Shown here: positions 36,179 to 46,837 of the stretch, piece after piece
Position numbering within the stretch: the first letter of the stretch is position 1
Layout: the number at the start of each line of letters is the position of its first letter
Assembly: GCA_036346395.1 (NCBI GenBank)
Contig: CM070594.1
Location: 54,545,519 to 54,609,518, forward strand
DNA: 64,000 nt
Source of the DNA: Hsuehochloa calcarea
Taxonomy: Eukaryota; Streptophyta; Magnoliopsida; Poales; Poaceae
Reading direction: 5' to 3'
Notes under the pieces: generated by a model
What the model was told of the DNA's origin: nothing
Databases searched by the model: none
The model's input: only the letters and a program-made list of their open reading frames with translations
Made by a program: the position numbers and the translations under genes

Positions 36179-36310
36179 GAGGCGCCGCTTCTCTCGACGC
36201 GCTCGGGCCCGGAGAGGTAGGTTGGGGAAGTAATGGCAGTGCGCGAGCGATGCGCAGGCAGAGGGGGCTCTTGTCTGCGTGCGCGCGCGCGCTTGTCTTT
36301 TGTTGTGTAG

Positions 36311-36337
36311 TGTGTGTGTGTGTGTGTGTGTGTGTGA
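36311..36337. repeat. (GT)n microsatellite in the RING gene 5' region
   Basis: Thirteen or so GT units, about 130-160 bp upstream of the RING start codon, in its likely 5' UTR or promoter. Length polymorphism is expected. Confidence 0.9.
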
Positions 36338-39222
36338 AGACTAGAGAAGTACAGGGGTGAGACTTAAGAGTCGAAGAAAAAGGGTACGTGGTGGCGAGCC
36401 GAGGCGAGAGAGGTGGATGGAGGGAGCACTTGGAAACGGGAGGTGGTAAATTTCTGTCCCGTTCTCCCGGATTTGGTGTGACTGTGGCCCTGCATTTGAG
36501 GCGATGGATGTTCTTGACTCTCTTTGTTTTTTGACTTCCAAACCGCAACATGGTCAAATAAAATGTCAAAATATGGTGTAGAGCTGCTCAAACACATGTA
36601 GTGTAGAAATATGTTTCCTTACCGCGTAATATGGTCTTTCACTGTAGAACTTTACGCCTATGGACCTTAGTTCAGAAATAGATATTAATATGCCAAAAAA
36701 AACACACACACACACACACAGATAAAATCACATACGAAGGAATTAAAAAACAGTTGAGTTCCCATAGTAACGAGGAAAAACTCCATTGTTCCAACGAGGG
36801 TTTACTGTGAAGCTGCGTGATTAGGACTGTAGGAACTTAGCATACAATGTGTTGGTACAGGGGAGGAGCGAGCGAATGGCCCATTTAGAATTTTTCTGAA
36901 AGGACCATGTGCATACATAGATTTGTTCCGTGTTTGGTTGGTGAAAGTGGTAATGCTGCATCAACTCGTTCCAAAAAGCAGGACAAAATTCGAGTAGTCC
37001 GTGACCTTTGAAGATTCTTGATATGGCGTAGGACTAATAGTAGTAGTACCAGGAACACTGCGTGTACGAGCTGCATTGTTTGCACGCAAGTACAAGCAAT
37101 TGCTCATAATATAGGGCGTGCTGCTGCTGCCGCCGCTTGCACACAGCGCCGTTTGCCTTGGATCCTGCCGGTGCGCACAGGAGATCTAAGAAAACGATGG
37201 AGTTGTAATAGTAAACAGCCGAGTCAAAGGGGGGACAAGCGCACAAGATGCTCTTGCTGGTACGTGCTCGGGTTCCCCCTTTCTCGTTCCCATCTTCCCT
37301 TCTTTTCTTATGCATGCAAAGAAAGACAAGGAGAGGTCGGTCCCCTTAATTGGGGAATTTTGTACGGCTCCTGCGCAAAAGCGTCTGTATTAAAGAAGAG
37401 CGGTCTCCACGGTTGATGGATTGATTTTGGAGACTGTTCGATCTCGTCTGAACTTTTCTGTGTGTTTAAAGAGTTTCGGTAGCCTAACTAACGTGGCTTT
37501 AATGATCTAATTAATATTAAGCTGTTCGTCAGTTATCCCTGCGTGTTCTTTTAGCTCAGCAGAAAAAGTCAGCAGGCGTCACGTTAAACTATCCAGAGCT
37601 GCTAGCGTCACTCGATCGAGAGTCCACTGGAGTCCAACATAGCGCTCGTCTCCAGGGGAAATATTCTTGGCTTTTGCTCTAGTCTAGTCTAGTGGACGCA
37701 CATAATATCGCTCGTCAACAAGCTGCTTTTTGGCAGGCAGAGAGAGAGAGAGAGAGACCAAAGTGTAACAAGATGCCCATCACTGTGGGCCTGTGGCGAG
37801 CGCAAGCAATGGAGGAATGGAGTTAAAGTATCATTCCTGTTCATCTCAGTTTTCTTTATTCATTGTCTTCGGATGCTTCGGAATCGTCCATAATACAAGT
37901 TCCAACCCTCTCCTCTCAGAAAAACAAAACAAAGCCATTGTAGCCGTCGAGTCGTCGAATCCACCTCGACCATCACCTTCCAAAGACTTTTCAAGCAAAC
38001 CATTGGGCATGGATGCTCCAATGGTTGGTTGCCCTTGCCCCCACCAACCACTAGCCACCGGCGTTGTGGCGCTACTGGCATGCTTGCCATTGCCAAGGTG
38101 TTGCGCCTCGCCATGCATGACATTTGCATCAATTCTTGTATATTTATCCTGACTATATTATTCAAACTGCAGCTTTATTTATTATTTACACTCATTTATG
38201 TTGATTATTTGCCAGTATGGACCATTTTACATTTTTTGATATTTTCTTGCAAGCTGGCGCAAAAGAAAATATGATTTTTTTTTTGACTGCCTCGAACAAT
38301 TGGGCGTGTCAAAAGGATGGCTCGAACACTTGGGTGTGCCTCAAACAATTGCTGTCCAAACAAGCGCATATAGGCCCATCGAGGCGCATTATCTTTGAAA
38401 TTGGATTTACAGGATGGCTATGTACAAAGTACGCATCGATACGGACGTGTAGGATCAAACCACGAAGAAATTGGAGATCTGGAGGGCCACGTCAGAAGGA
38501 ATCCATTGCGCGAGGGACCTATTAGTAAGTTCCAATAACTTCGATGACTAAACTGCAAATATACCAATTCCCCAGTCGGCCCCAAATCCCTTGCCGCGCG
38601 CCTGCAACACTTGAGCCCGATTTCTCTCTCCTTTCCCCCTCATCGGTGATCTCCACCAAACCGTGCGCGCTTCCCACTACCCATCTTCTCCAGCATCAGC
38701 AGCCAAACCCCACTGGATCTAGTGCCACCAACTCGCCTCCCTTCCCCCTGTTCGCCTGCATCACTGTCTTCCACATCCCGCCTCCATCGCGTCGTCATCG
38801 CCGAGAACGAGGGAGCGCCACCAGCGGTAACGACTCCGACGAGCTCTGTCGCGTGGACCTGCCGTCAAGGCCCCTCCGTTGTCGATCCGCTCTGCTATTG
38901 GTCCTCGCTGCCAGCGAGACGGCCTGCTCCTCCTCACCGTTGTCCCTGTTACCAACTCCGGTGAGTGCCACCGCGGACCAGTAGTGCAGACCTCCAGATC
39001 TGGAGGCGCGACGACTTCCATGACCAGTGCGGAGACTATCGGATCTGTGGGCACGGCGGCATCAACAGGCTTCAAATCAAGTTTTCAACAACCTTCGAAT
39101 CAGGCAACGAGCGGCAGGGCACTTCGACCCCCAAGCCAAGGGAGCCGTCGGGGTCGACAACTCCAGCAGTAGCACCGACGCCCGTCATGTCGTCGTCACT
39201 GACCACTTCACCACACTCCTCA
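36338..39222. other. Intergenic stretch without a recognised gene
   Basis: Contains a (CA)n tract (36702-36720) and a (GA)n tract (about 37739-37757). A minus-strand open segment at 37846-38118 (GLLEKSLEGDGRGGF) vaguely recalls proteins encoded beside PIF/Harbinger transposases but is too degenerate to call. From 38540 to 39222 GC rises and plus-strand frames are open for 100-146 codons, rich in Ser, Pro and Thr. They show no known domain and could be former gene 5' DNA. Confidence 0.4.
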
Positions 39223-39990
39223 ACAAGGAGCTACTCTCGCTCTACCGCCGTGCTCCCCACAGGCCTATAATTAGAAGCGCGAGGCTGGGCGCTGGTGGCG
39301 CCCGGCATAGTGGTGGTATTCGCCGAGGTGCTTGACGCACACTGGCTGGAGTTGGGGGTGTCAGCTTTGTGTGGAAGCGATGTTGCGGGAGACTGTCAAC
39401 ACGGGCGAGATTTCGGCACAAAGCTAGGGAGCGGCCTTTGGTGGAGTGGCTGGACCGTGGTCCCACCTGTCAAGTTGGTCACCACCAAGTAGCTCTTTTA
39501 AGTACTATACTAACAAAATGCCTATGCGTCGCTACAGATTGAAGAAGAATCACCTTATATGTTAAAACAAATTGTTGTTCTCTATAAATATATTACACAG
39601 AATCACGTACTTGATTCTGCACTAAATGAAGGAAATCCTTGATAAAGTGCACTCTGTATCCTCTTTCTTTTTCCTAAATCTCAACATCCAATTTACAAAC
39701 GACCCAAAAAATCCAAATAAAATTCAACATATTTCATTTGTGCCAAAAACACCTAACACTTCTTGGTCTTTGTAGTAAAGAGCAATGAAGCAGTGAAGTC
39801 TTGCCAAGAGAACTCCCAACAATTACGCAAATGAAATTGCAATTATTCGTGCTACCCACTATTTCGACACAACATTATCTTTTCGTGTTATCCTTTGTTC
39901 AAAACTGTATCTACCCTGAAGACATAGAGCTAACTAAAATAATGGAAAACTAAAATTCAACATTGTGTCCACGGCCTTGACCGTCTTGTC
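39223..39990. repeat. Segmental duplication copy R1
   Basis: Starts AAGGAGCTACTCTCGCTCTA and ends CCGTCTTGTC. It matches 41748-42431 joined to 45434-45538 with roughly 97-98% identity by eye and a gap of about 25 bp near 39953. R1 lacks solo LTR D, so it shows the unoccupied target site (TTCAAAACTGTATC at about 39899). Confidence 0.9.
39934..39990 (-). pseudogene. EXO70 exon fragment, copy 1
   Basis: The minus strand reads LDKTVKAVDTMLNF, a diverged version of the longer EXO70-like segment at 45500-45577 (IDKTLKAADTMLNF). It is cut off at 39990, where unrelated GC-rich sequence begins. EXO70 is a subunit of the exocyst, which tethers secretory vesicles to the plasma membrane. This piece cannot encode a protein. 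Confidence 0.7.
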
Positions 39991-41100
39991 TAGCGGTGGG
40001 AGTCGGGCCGTGCTTTTCCCGACCAAACAAAGTCCGACCGCCCAAAGACGGCCGGGCAAGCTACCACCCGGACACGTGGCAAGCCGGCCGCCGCCCGAAT
40101 GATGGGTCGTCTTGGGCCGCTCAAGCCGGCCGTCGGCGGCATGGCACGCCACGGCAAATCGTCGCCGTCTTTCGGCAAGACGCAAGACGATCGGGCACGG
40201 CCGGGCCGGCCAAGACGCCTCCGCTTACTCCGACCTCGTGCGCCGTGGAGCCGGACGCGGCGCGAGCGTAGCGTCACGCCGCAGCGGCGGCGGCGACCGG
40301 CATGCGGGGCCGCTCGGGGAGGAGGCAGGAAGGCGGGAGGGTGATGGGAAGGGGCGACCGGGTCGGGGTCGGCGTCCGTCTCCTCGCCACGACCACCAGC
40401 GTGGCCCGCCGCCATGACGCCACCGGTGGGAAGGCGTCTGTCTCCTCGCCGCCGCCGCTGCTGCCGCCGACCGCCTCCGCCGTGCATCCTCGCCCCACGC
40501 CGCTTCTGCCGGACCGCCTCATTGCAAGATCCTCGCCCACCGCCGCTGCCGTCGGTCCGCCTCCGCCTCCACAGAACCATCGGAAGAGGGCCGTGGCCGA
40601 AGGCCACGCCACTCGGCCGCTAGGGAGAGGCGAGCACGATTGAGCACGGCGAGGCGGCCGGGTGACCGGGGGAGGCGAGGGGGCCGGGGGGGGGAGTGGA
40701 GGCGACGGGAGGCGAGGATGGCGAGGGTGGCCCGGGAAGGGGGTGGCCGGGAAGGGGAGGGAGGCGGCGAGGGGAGGCGAGGACGGGAGGGGGCGACGGG
40801 GAGGCGAGGAGGGGGTGGCCGGGAAGGGGATGGAGGCGACAGGAAGGGGGCGACGGAGACGAGGCGAGGGGAGGAGATGAGGCGAGGCGGAGGCGGCGGG
40901 GGGGCCGCGGGCGAGGGAGACGAGGAGACTGTGGAGAAAAGAGAGGCGAGGAGACGAGGCGAGGCGGGAAAAAGAGGGGGGGCGGGAGAGAGAAGGCAGG
41001 GCGGGAAAAAGAGGGGGTCCGGGAGGAGGGAGAGAGAAACGGGGCAGGCGAGAGAGAGAGAGACGGTCACGAGGGGCAGAGGGAATCCGGTCGGGTGACC
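39991..41100. other. GC-rich block, purine-skewed from about 40640
   Basis: 39991-40640 is over 65% G+C with long open frames on both strands of biased Arg/Pro/Gly composition, which I read as base-composition artefacts. 40640-41095 is almost only G and A on the plus strand, built of GGGAGGCGAGG-like words. Runs of G could form quadruplexes or triplex DNA. No gene is recognised. Confidence 0.6.
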
Positions 41101-41166
41101 GTTGAGAGAAAATGAGACTAAAGTTTTACTTTCGTTGAGAGAAAATGAGACTAAAGTTTTACTTTC
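41101..41166. repeat. Tandem duplication, 33 bp x 2
   Basis: GTTGAGAGAAAATGAGACTA... is present at 41101-41133 and 41134-41166 without a difference that I can see. Confidence 0.9.
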
Positions 41167-41356
41167 TGTCAAATCGAAAGAAAAAGTTGACAGATAACGG
41201 GCAAGCACAGTCATAAATTTTTGCACTCGCGAAACAACAGCAAGCACGCACGAAGCAACGGGCAAGTCGCGACCGCGAGAGACAGGGTGAACGTGAGACA
41301 TGACATAAATTTGATGTGATAAGCACAGAGAAGCAACGGCTCCGCGCGATCGTGCC

Positions 41357-41363
41357 TATAAAA
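41357..41363 (+). promoter_or_regulatory. Possible TATA box (TATAAAA)
   Basis: TATAAAA follows a GC-rich stretch and is followed by a pyrimidine-rich leader with repeated CACCTCATTTCTTCATC words and an ATG at 41534. The spacing suits a plant promoter with a 5' UTR of about 140 bp. No expression evidence exists. Confidence 0.35.
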
Positions 41364-41533
41364 CGAAGCACCGTGCTCATTTATTTATCCACTCAAAGCT
41401 CACCTGATCACCTCATTTCTTCATCCACTCATAGCTCACTTGATCACCTCATTTCTTCATCATCCCATCTACTCTCCTCATTTCTTCAACATCCATCTAC
41501 TCTCCCCATTTATTCACCATCTATTCACCCATT

Positions 41534-41860
41534 ATGCTGCCAAGGAGCCGGAGCACCAAGGAGTTCTCGAGCGGTATGCTACCGAGGAGTCGTAGCACGA
41601 AAAGGACAGCAGGGCGACTTAGTGTAAGCTCTCGCCGCCGCTCCCCTATTCCTCCTCCGGCCCCAACTCCCGTTGATGCTTGTCAGTTCTCGCCAAACAT
41701 GAGATACTACAGCATGGATGACCGTCATATGGACGGTATAGAAGGCTACAAGGAGCTACTCTCGCTCTACCGCCGTGCTCCCCAGAGGCCTATAATTAGA
41801 AGCGCGAGGCTGGGCGCTGGTGGCGCCCGGCATAGTGGTGGTATTCGCCGAGGTGCTTGA
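41534..41860 (+). CDS. Unidentified small open reading frame, 108 codons
   Basis: It starts at an ATG behind a TATAAAA motif. The first residues repeat: MLPRSRSTK occurs at codons 1-9 and again at 15-23. A Ser/Arg/Pro-rich segment and NMRYYSMDDRHMDGIEGYKE follow. After codon 72 it runs into duplicated segment R2, and its last third is therefore shared with R1. I recognise no family. It may be the 5' end of a gene broken by the duplication, or a fortuitous frame. Confidence 0.25.
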   Translation: MLPRSRSTKEFSSGMLPRSRSTKRTAGRLSVSSRRRSPIPPPAPTPVDACQFSPNMRYYSMDDRHMDGIEGYKELLSLYRRAPQRPIIRSARLGAGGARHSGGIRRGA

Positions 41861-42431
41861 CGCACACTGGCTGGAGTTGGGGGTGTCAGCTTTGTGTGGA
41901 AGCGATGTTGCGGGAGACTGTCAACACGGGCGAGATTTCGGCACAAAGCTAGCGAGCGGCCTTTGGTGGAGTGGCTGGACCGTGGTCCCACCTGTCATGT
42001 TGGTCACCACCAAGTAGCTCTTTTAAGTAGTATACTAACAAAATGCCTATGCGTCGCTACAGATTGAAGAAGAATCACCTTATATGTTAAAACATAATTG
42101 TTGTTCTCTATAAATATATTACACAGAATCACATACTTGGTTCTGCACTAAATGAAGGAAATCCTTGATAAAGTGCACTCTGTATCCTCTTTCTTTTTCC
42201 TAAATCTCAACATCCAATTTACAAACGACCCAAAAAAATCCAAATAAAATTCAACATATTTCATTTGTGCCAAAAACACCTAACACTTCTTGGTCTTTGC
42301 AGTAAAGAACAATGAAGCACTGAAGTCTTGCTAAGAGAACTCCCAACAATTATGCAAATAAAATTGCAATTATTCCTGCTTCCCACTATTTCGACACAAC
42401 ATTATATTTTGTGTTATCCTTTGTTCAAAAC
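41748..42431. repeat. Segmental duplication copy R2, left part
   Basis: Second copy of R1. It is interrupted at 42431 by solo LTR D and resumes at 45434, ending at 45538 inside the EXO70 fragment. Confidence 0.9.
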
Positions 42432-45400
42432 TGTCGGACCCGGATTTTCTAATCCCGAATCCTCTGTGAAAGCACTGTGCTATTCCCTGGATCAGTTGAT
42501 AGCACTCACAGATACATCACTGAATCATTTCATACATAGCGTAAAATCATACTATTCATTAATTTAACACATCAGAGTTTACATAGACCGCATCGGGTCA
42601 AATTTTACAATGAAAGCCGAGCATGCCAAAAGATTACATTACAAAAGTAGCGGAAGCGACAACGGAAGCAAAAAGGGTGAGTGCACATCTCTCCACAGGC
42701 AAGCGACTGGGGAAACCTGTGTACATCCGATATTACCCGAAAACTCAGATAATATAGGATGCATATAAGTACCAGCGGAGTCAGCTAGACTGGGGTGAGA
42801 TCTATACTACAGAATTTATACTACTCTTCAGGGTTCCCTTGGCCATCAACTTCGGGATCCTCGTAGTAGGCGTAGTCTCCTTGCTCCATATCATCTGGAG
42901 GGTTTGGGGGGGAAAGCGAGAGTGAGCACAACTACCGTGCTCACGATTTAACACATAGTATGCAATAGTATACATGCAAGGCTTAACAAGGATGGCTCAG
43001 GTTCTTTTATTTGCTAAAGCAATATTTTAAATTATCATAATTTACAAAGTCCTATGACTTAGCATTTTAAATCAATTTCATTTTGATTAAAGAGAATAAG
43101 TGCAATATTAAATAACCGTAGAGGTTACCTCCACCTCATGCTAAATTTTGATAACGGCTACATCCACCGATTATCAACACTGGGTAAGGCTACCTAGGAA
43201 AAATCCAAAACAAGGGCTAGATGAGCCCACCACATTTTTATTCCACCCACAAAGGTTTTTGAAATAGAACTAACTCGGGTTAAGTTCCCATGTCCGCCAT
43301 TGACCGTAGACGCGGCTGTTTAAACAGTTTAGACTTTGTAGAGGTTGTACACTGTACCCACAAGAGATAATCATACTCGTTACCCCACATTATTCCTTTG
43401 TCATGTAGTTAAGCGATCGTCACAATAACGTTTCAAACTACCTTGCCCCTTCCGTCATCTCACCCCTATGGCCAATTCCATAAGTTGTGCAAGATGTTTA
43501 CCCCAACGACTAACGCAGATGGCCACTTCACCCTCCCCGGTGTCCCTCTCAAGATAGCATACGTCCTGCCGCTTGCACACTTCTAAACACCAGTTGTGGG
43601 ATGACTTTCAGGGTTCAATAATTTTACTAAGCCAAGTTGCACTTTGCAGACTTGCGGTTGTACTGGTTTTACACAGGAGGTCATAACAAGATTAAGTCCT
43701 TAATTCATCTGGACGGTTCATACCACATTCCACCCATTCTCGTGCTACATCCGCACCCACCACTCTTTCCATCCGCCCAGATGTGGTACTAGCAAGTTGT
43801 TTAGGGTTTTTGGAGAGGAAAATCAATTAACACACCGCACCAGTCATTTTCATCCAATGACTGCCTAAAACCATTTTCATGATTAAAAGATGATGATCAG
43901 GACATTTATTGTCCCGGTACTTAAGCAAGACTAGCATGTCGCTTAAGTACATCCTATACTAGTATTTACCATATAATTACTAGGGTGACATGAAATGAGG
44001 GATTCAAATTATCAAGGGATGGGTAATAATTAATTAATCATCAAATGAGTGTTTAACTACCTTAAGCTTTAATATGCATTTGATTACAAAATTAAAGCAT
44101 GCAACTTTGATATTTTAAATAAATATAATTTGCATAAAATGTAGGCTCAAAATGATCAAAGTATTGACTCGCCTTGGTTAAAGGCAGCGGGGTCTTAGTA
44201 TTCTTAAGCTTGATCGAAGTTGAGGTCTCCCGCGTCTTCGAAACCTAATCGGACGAAGGTACCGGAAAAAGACACAACAGCAGAGAGAGTAAATAAATAC
44301 AAAACTCAAATCAAATGAACTCAATTTAAACAAAACCAGTGCCATTAGCAAGGTCTTGATTTTAGAAAATTTTGGAAACTGGTTTCATAATTTTTGGAGT
44401 TATAAAGAAAAAGATATAAATTTTTGAAGCTTTTCAATGAAATTTTAATTGAAAACAAAAATCAGAAAACCTAGATTTCCTCGTGCCGACACGTGGCGTG
44501 CACTGTGCTCGGTCCACGGGCACTGTGCTCGTGGACCGAGTCCACGCGCACGGCCGCGGGTCCACGACACTATTGCCGGGCCCACCCGTCAGAGGCACAG
44601 CGCGGGTGGGGCCCACCTGTCGGCCGGCGAGGCGTGAGGACTAAAACAGCGACGCGCTGCGCGTCGCCTCATCTTCTCCCGGCGCGAGAAAACGAGGAGC
44701 GGGAGGGCGAGCGAGGAGAGGGGGAGGTGAGGCGCCACGGCGGCTAGAGTGGAGGAGGAAGGCGCCGGCGAGGCCGAGCCGAGCCGAGGCGAAGGCGACG
44801 GGCGACGGCGGCTGGCGAGGCCGAGCCGAGCCGGAGGCGAGGAGGAGGCGACGGGACCGAGGCGTGATGGCTTGAGCGGCGGCGACGACGTCGGAGGGGA
44901 AAGGCGTCGAGCGGGCGGTGGTGGGAGCTGGAGGTGAAGGTCGGGCGGAGGAGTGTGCCGGGGCCGAGGGAGGAGGTGGCCGGGCGGAGGAGTGTGCCGG
45001 GCCGAGGAGGAGGTGAAGGGGTGGAGAGGAGGAAGGAGGAGGCGGGCCTCGGCTGCTTATAGCCGGTGGAGGCGAGGCGACGGGGCTGCGGGTCCCGGCG
45101 GCGGCCGACCATGAGTGCTGCCCGAGGTGACCGGCGGCGTGGTGGCGAGGGGAGGATTGGCGGGGTGGGAAGCGGTGAAGCGATCGGGCGGGCGTCTTCT
45201 TCTGCGATCGTGCGAAAGGGGAAAGGAGCGGCGCGCGATTGGGGAAGAGAGGCGGTGGCGTCTTTGGCTGGCGGGGAAGCAATGATTAGCTAGATCAGGC
45301 GATGGCGTGCGAACGGGACGGCAAGAGCAGCGCGCAAACCGAGGTAAGAACGAAGAACTGGAGATTTCTTTAGAATTTTTTTTTGCAAACTTTTAATTTT

Positions 45401-45433
45401 GAAATTCTTGCAAAGACAGGATGTTACAAAAAC
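42427..45433. mobile_element. Solo LTR D with AAAAC target duplication
   Basis: The LTR runs from TGTCGGACCC (42432) to GATGTTACA (45428). AAAAC flanks it at 42427-42431 and 45429-45433, and copy R1 gives the empty site. There is no internal region or second LTR, so it was left by recombination between two LTRs. On the minus strand it starts TGTAACATCC, and a CTATAAGC motif (near 45055) could be its TATA box, which suggests minus orientation of a gypsy-type element. The right third (44500-45280) is strongly GC-rich. The long open frames there are Pro/Ser/Arg-biased and not convincing genes. It shares a short module with element B (near 43300-43365 versus 10110-10165). Confidence 0.9.
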
Positions 45434-45499
45434 TGTATCTACCTTGAAGACATAGAACTCACTAAAATAATGGAGGGGGTACATCAAAGCAGCAAACCT

Positions 45500-45770
45500 A
45501 AAATTCAACATTGTGTCCGCGGCCTTGAGCGTCTTGTCGATGTTCTCATGTGCCATCCGGATCGCGTTCGTCCTCACCTGTAACCCAAATTCAGAATCAT
45601 GCAGACTATACATACCAGTCTGTCTCAAATTTTGCAGAATCAAACGGAAATGATTCAAATGGGGAGGATGGGATGGGGACTTGGGTGGGACGCATGGCGG
45701 CCTCAAGCATGGAGAGGCGGTGGTCGAAGTTGCCGTAGTGGGTGCGGAGGCGGGTTTGGACGCATTCGCG
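45500..45770 (-). pseudogene. EXO70-family gene fragment, copy 2 (two exons)
   Basis: Minus strand. The first exon ends at 45681 with GNFDHRLSMLEAAMRPTQ before a GT. The next exon starts at 45577 after CAG and reads VRTNAIRMAHENIDKTLKAAD then TMLNF. Both match the N-terminal helical part of plant EXO70A-type exocyst subunits, which help tether vesicles for exocytosis. The intron of about 100 bp is still present, so the fragment came from genomic DNA. No further exons follow. The sequence runs into duplicated DNA and then solo LTR D. Upstream (to 45979) an open frame continues but does not look like EXO70. It is a truncated gene or captured fragment. Confidence 0.75.
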
Positions 45771-46837
45771 GGCGGGGACTTACTCGACAGAGGAGTCGAG
45801 GTGGGGGGCAGCGTCCGGAGCACCTTGCGGCCGGTGACGTCGAGGAGGAAGGGAGAGGGAGGAGGGGCGTTGGTGTTGGGGATCGAGCGGAGTGGGTCGA
45901 TCCGGCGCGCGGCGGCGTCGGCGAGGTCGGGCGAACATATTTGGTGTGAGCATCGGACTTTGCGGATGGGGAGAGGCAAGCGGCTTTGGTGAGGAGCGGG
46001 AGGGAGGGGGGCGAGCGGAGAGGGAGGCCGGGCGAGTGGGAGGAGAGAGAGAGAGAGGCTAGGGTAGGGTTGTTGCTGCGCGAAGCTATTTGAGCTGTCG
46101 ATTCTTCAGTTCGCTGATCGGATGGACACAGAAGATGGTGGTAAGTGGACCACTGTCACCACCAACTCGTGTTTTTAGTAGAGATAAAGTTAAAGCTATT
46201 ACTGTATAGATTGTCCCACGGATGGTGAGTTGTGACCAGCAAGATAGCCCAGAGCATCATCACCTGTCTTTAACATGTGCTCTAAAATGGACTAATTGAG
46301 CTTTCACCCTCCCTGTTGAGGCTGATGTTTTTCTTATTTTGGTTACGCTTGATGACTTATCAAAGAAAAAACGACATTGTTTTGATGCCTTGGTTTTTTA
46401 AACACGCACGTGAACTACGTGCTTTTGTACTGAGAAATGTTTCGGTGCTATAAGAGAGAACACGATTACACAAGGAAGAATGCATCAAGCTTGTTTATCC
46501 ATGCCTAATTTGGAACACTACAGCATCGAATTGACCAACTAATGGGATGATACATCTAAGCAAAAACTACCGTTTAACGGCAGGGCTCTTCAGCACTCAC
46601 ATCATTAGGTGCAACCAAAATCCAAAACACTAATGGTTGAGAGGTCATGTATCGATCATAGATGATTCCACGTATGTCTATAAATTTGAAGCTATAGCAG
46701 CTATTTAGAACCTTTCTTAAGCAAATCACCCCAAGTAAAATTAAAGCACAAAACGGTAAGATACAACTGACATAACCTGCAACATCAAACACATATATCC
46801 AAACCTAGCTCCTGGATAAGGAGGATTATATCATAGA
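45771..46837. other. Non-coding stretch next to the EXO70 fragment
   Basis: 45771-46080 is GC-rich and may be the old 5' region of the EXO70 fragment. A short GA tract lies near 46045. From 46130 to 46837 the sequence is AT-rich and no gene or repeat was recognised. Confidence 0.5.

Noticed and set aside
44641..45282. A 213-codon Pro/Ser-rich frame in solo LTR D as a host gene
   Set aside because: It lies wholly in a GC-rich LTR segment, has low-complexity composition and no known domain.
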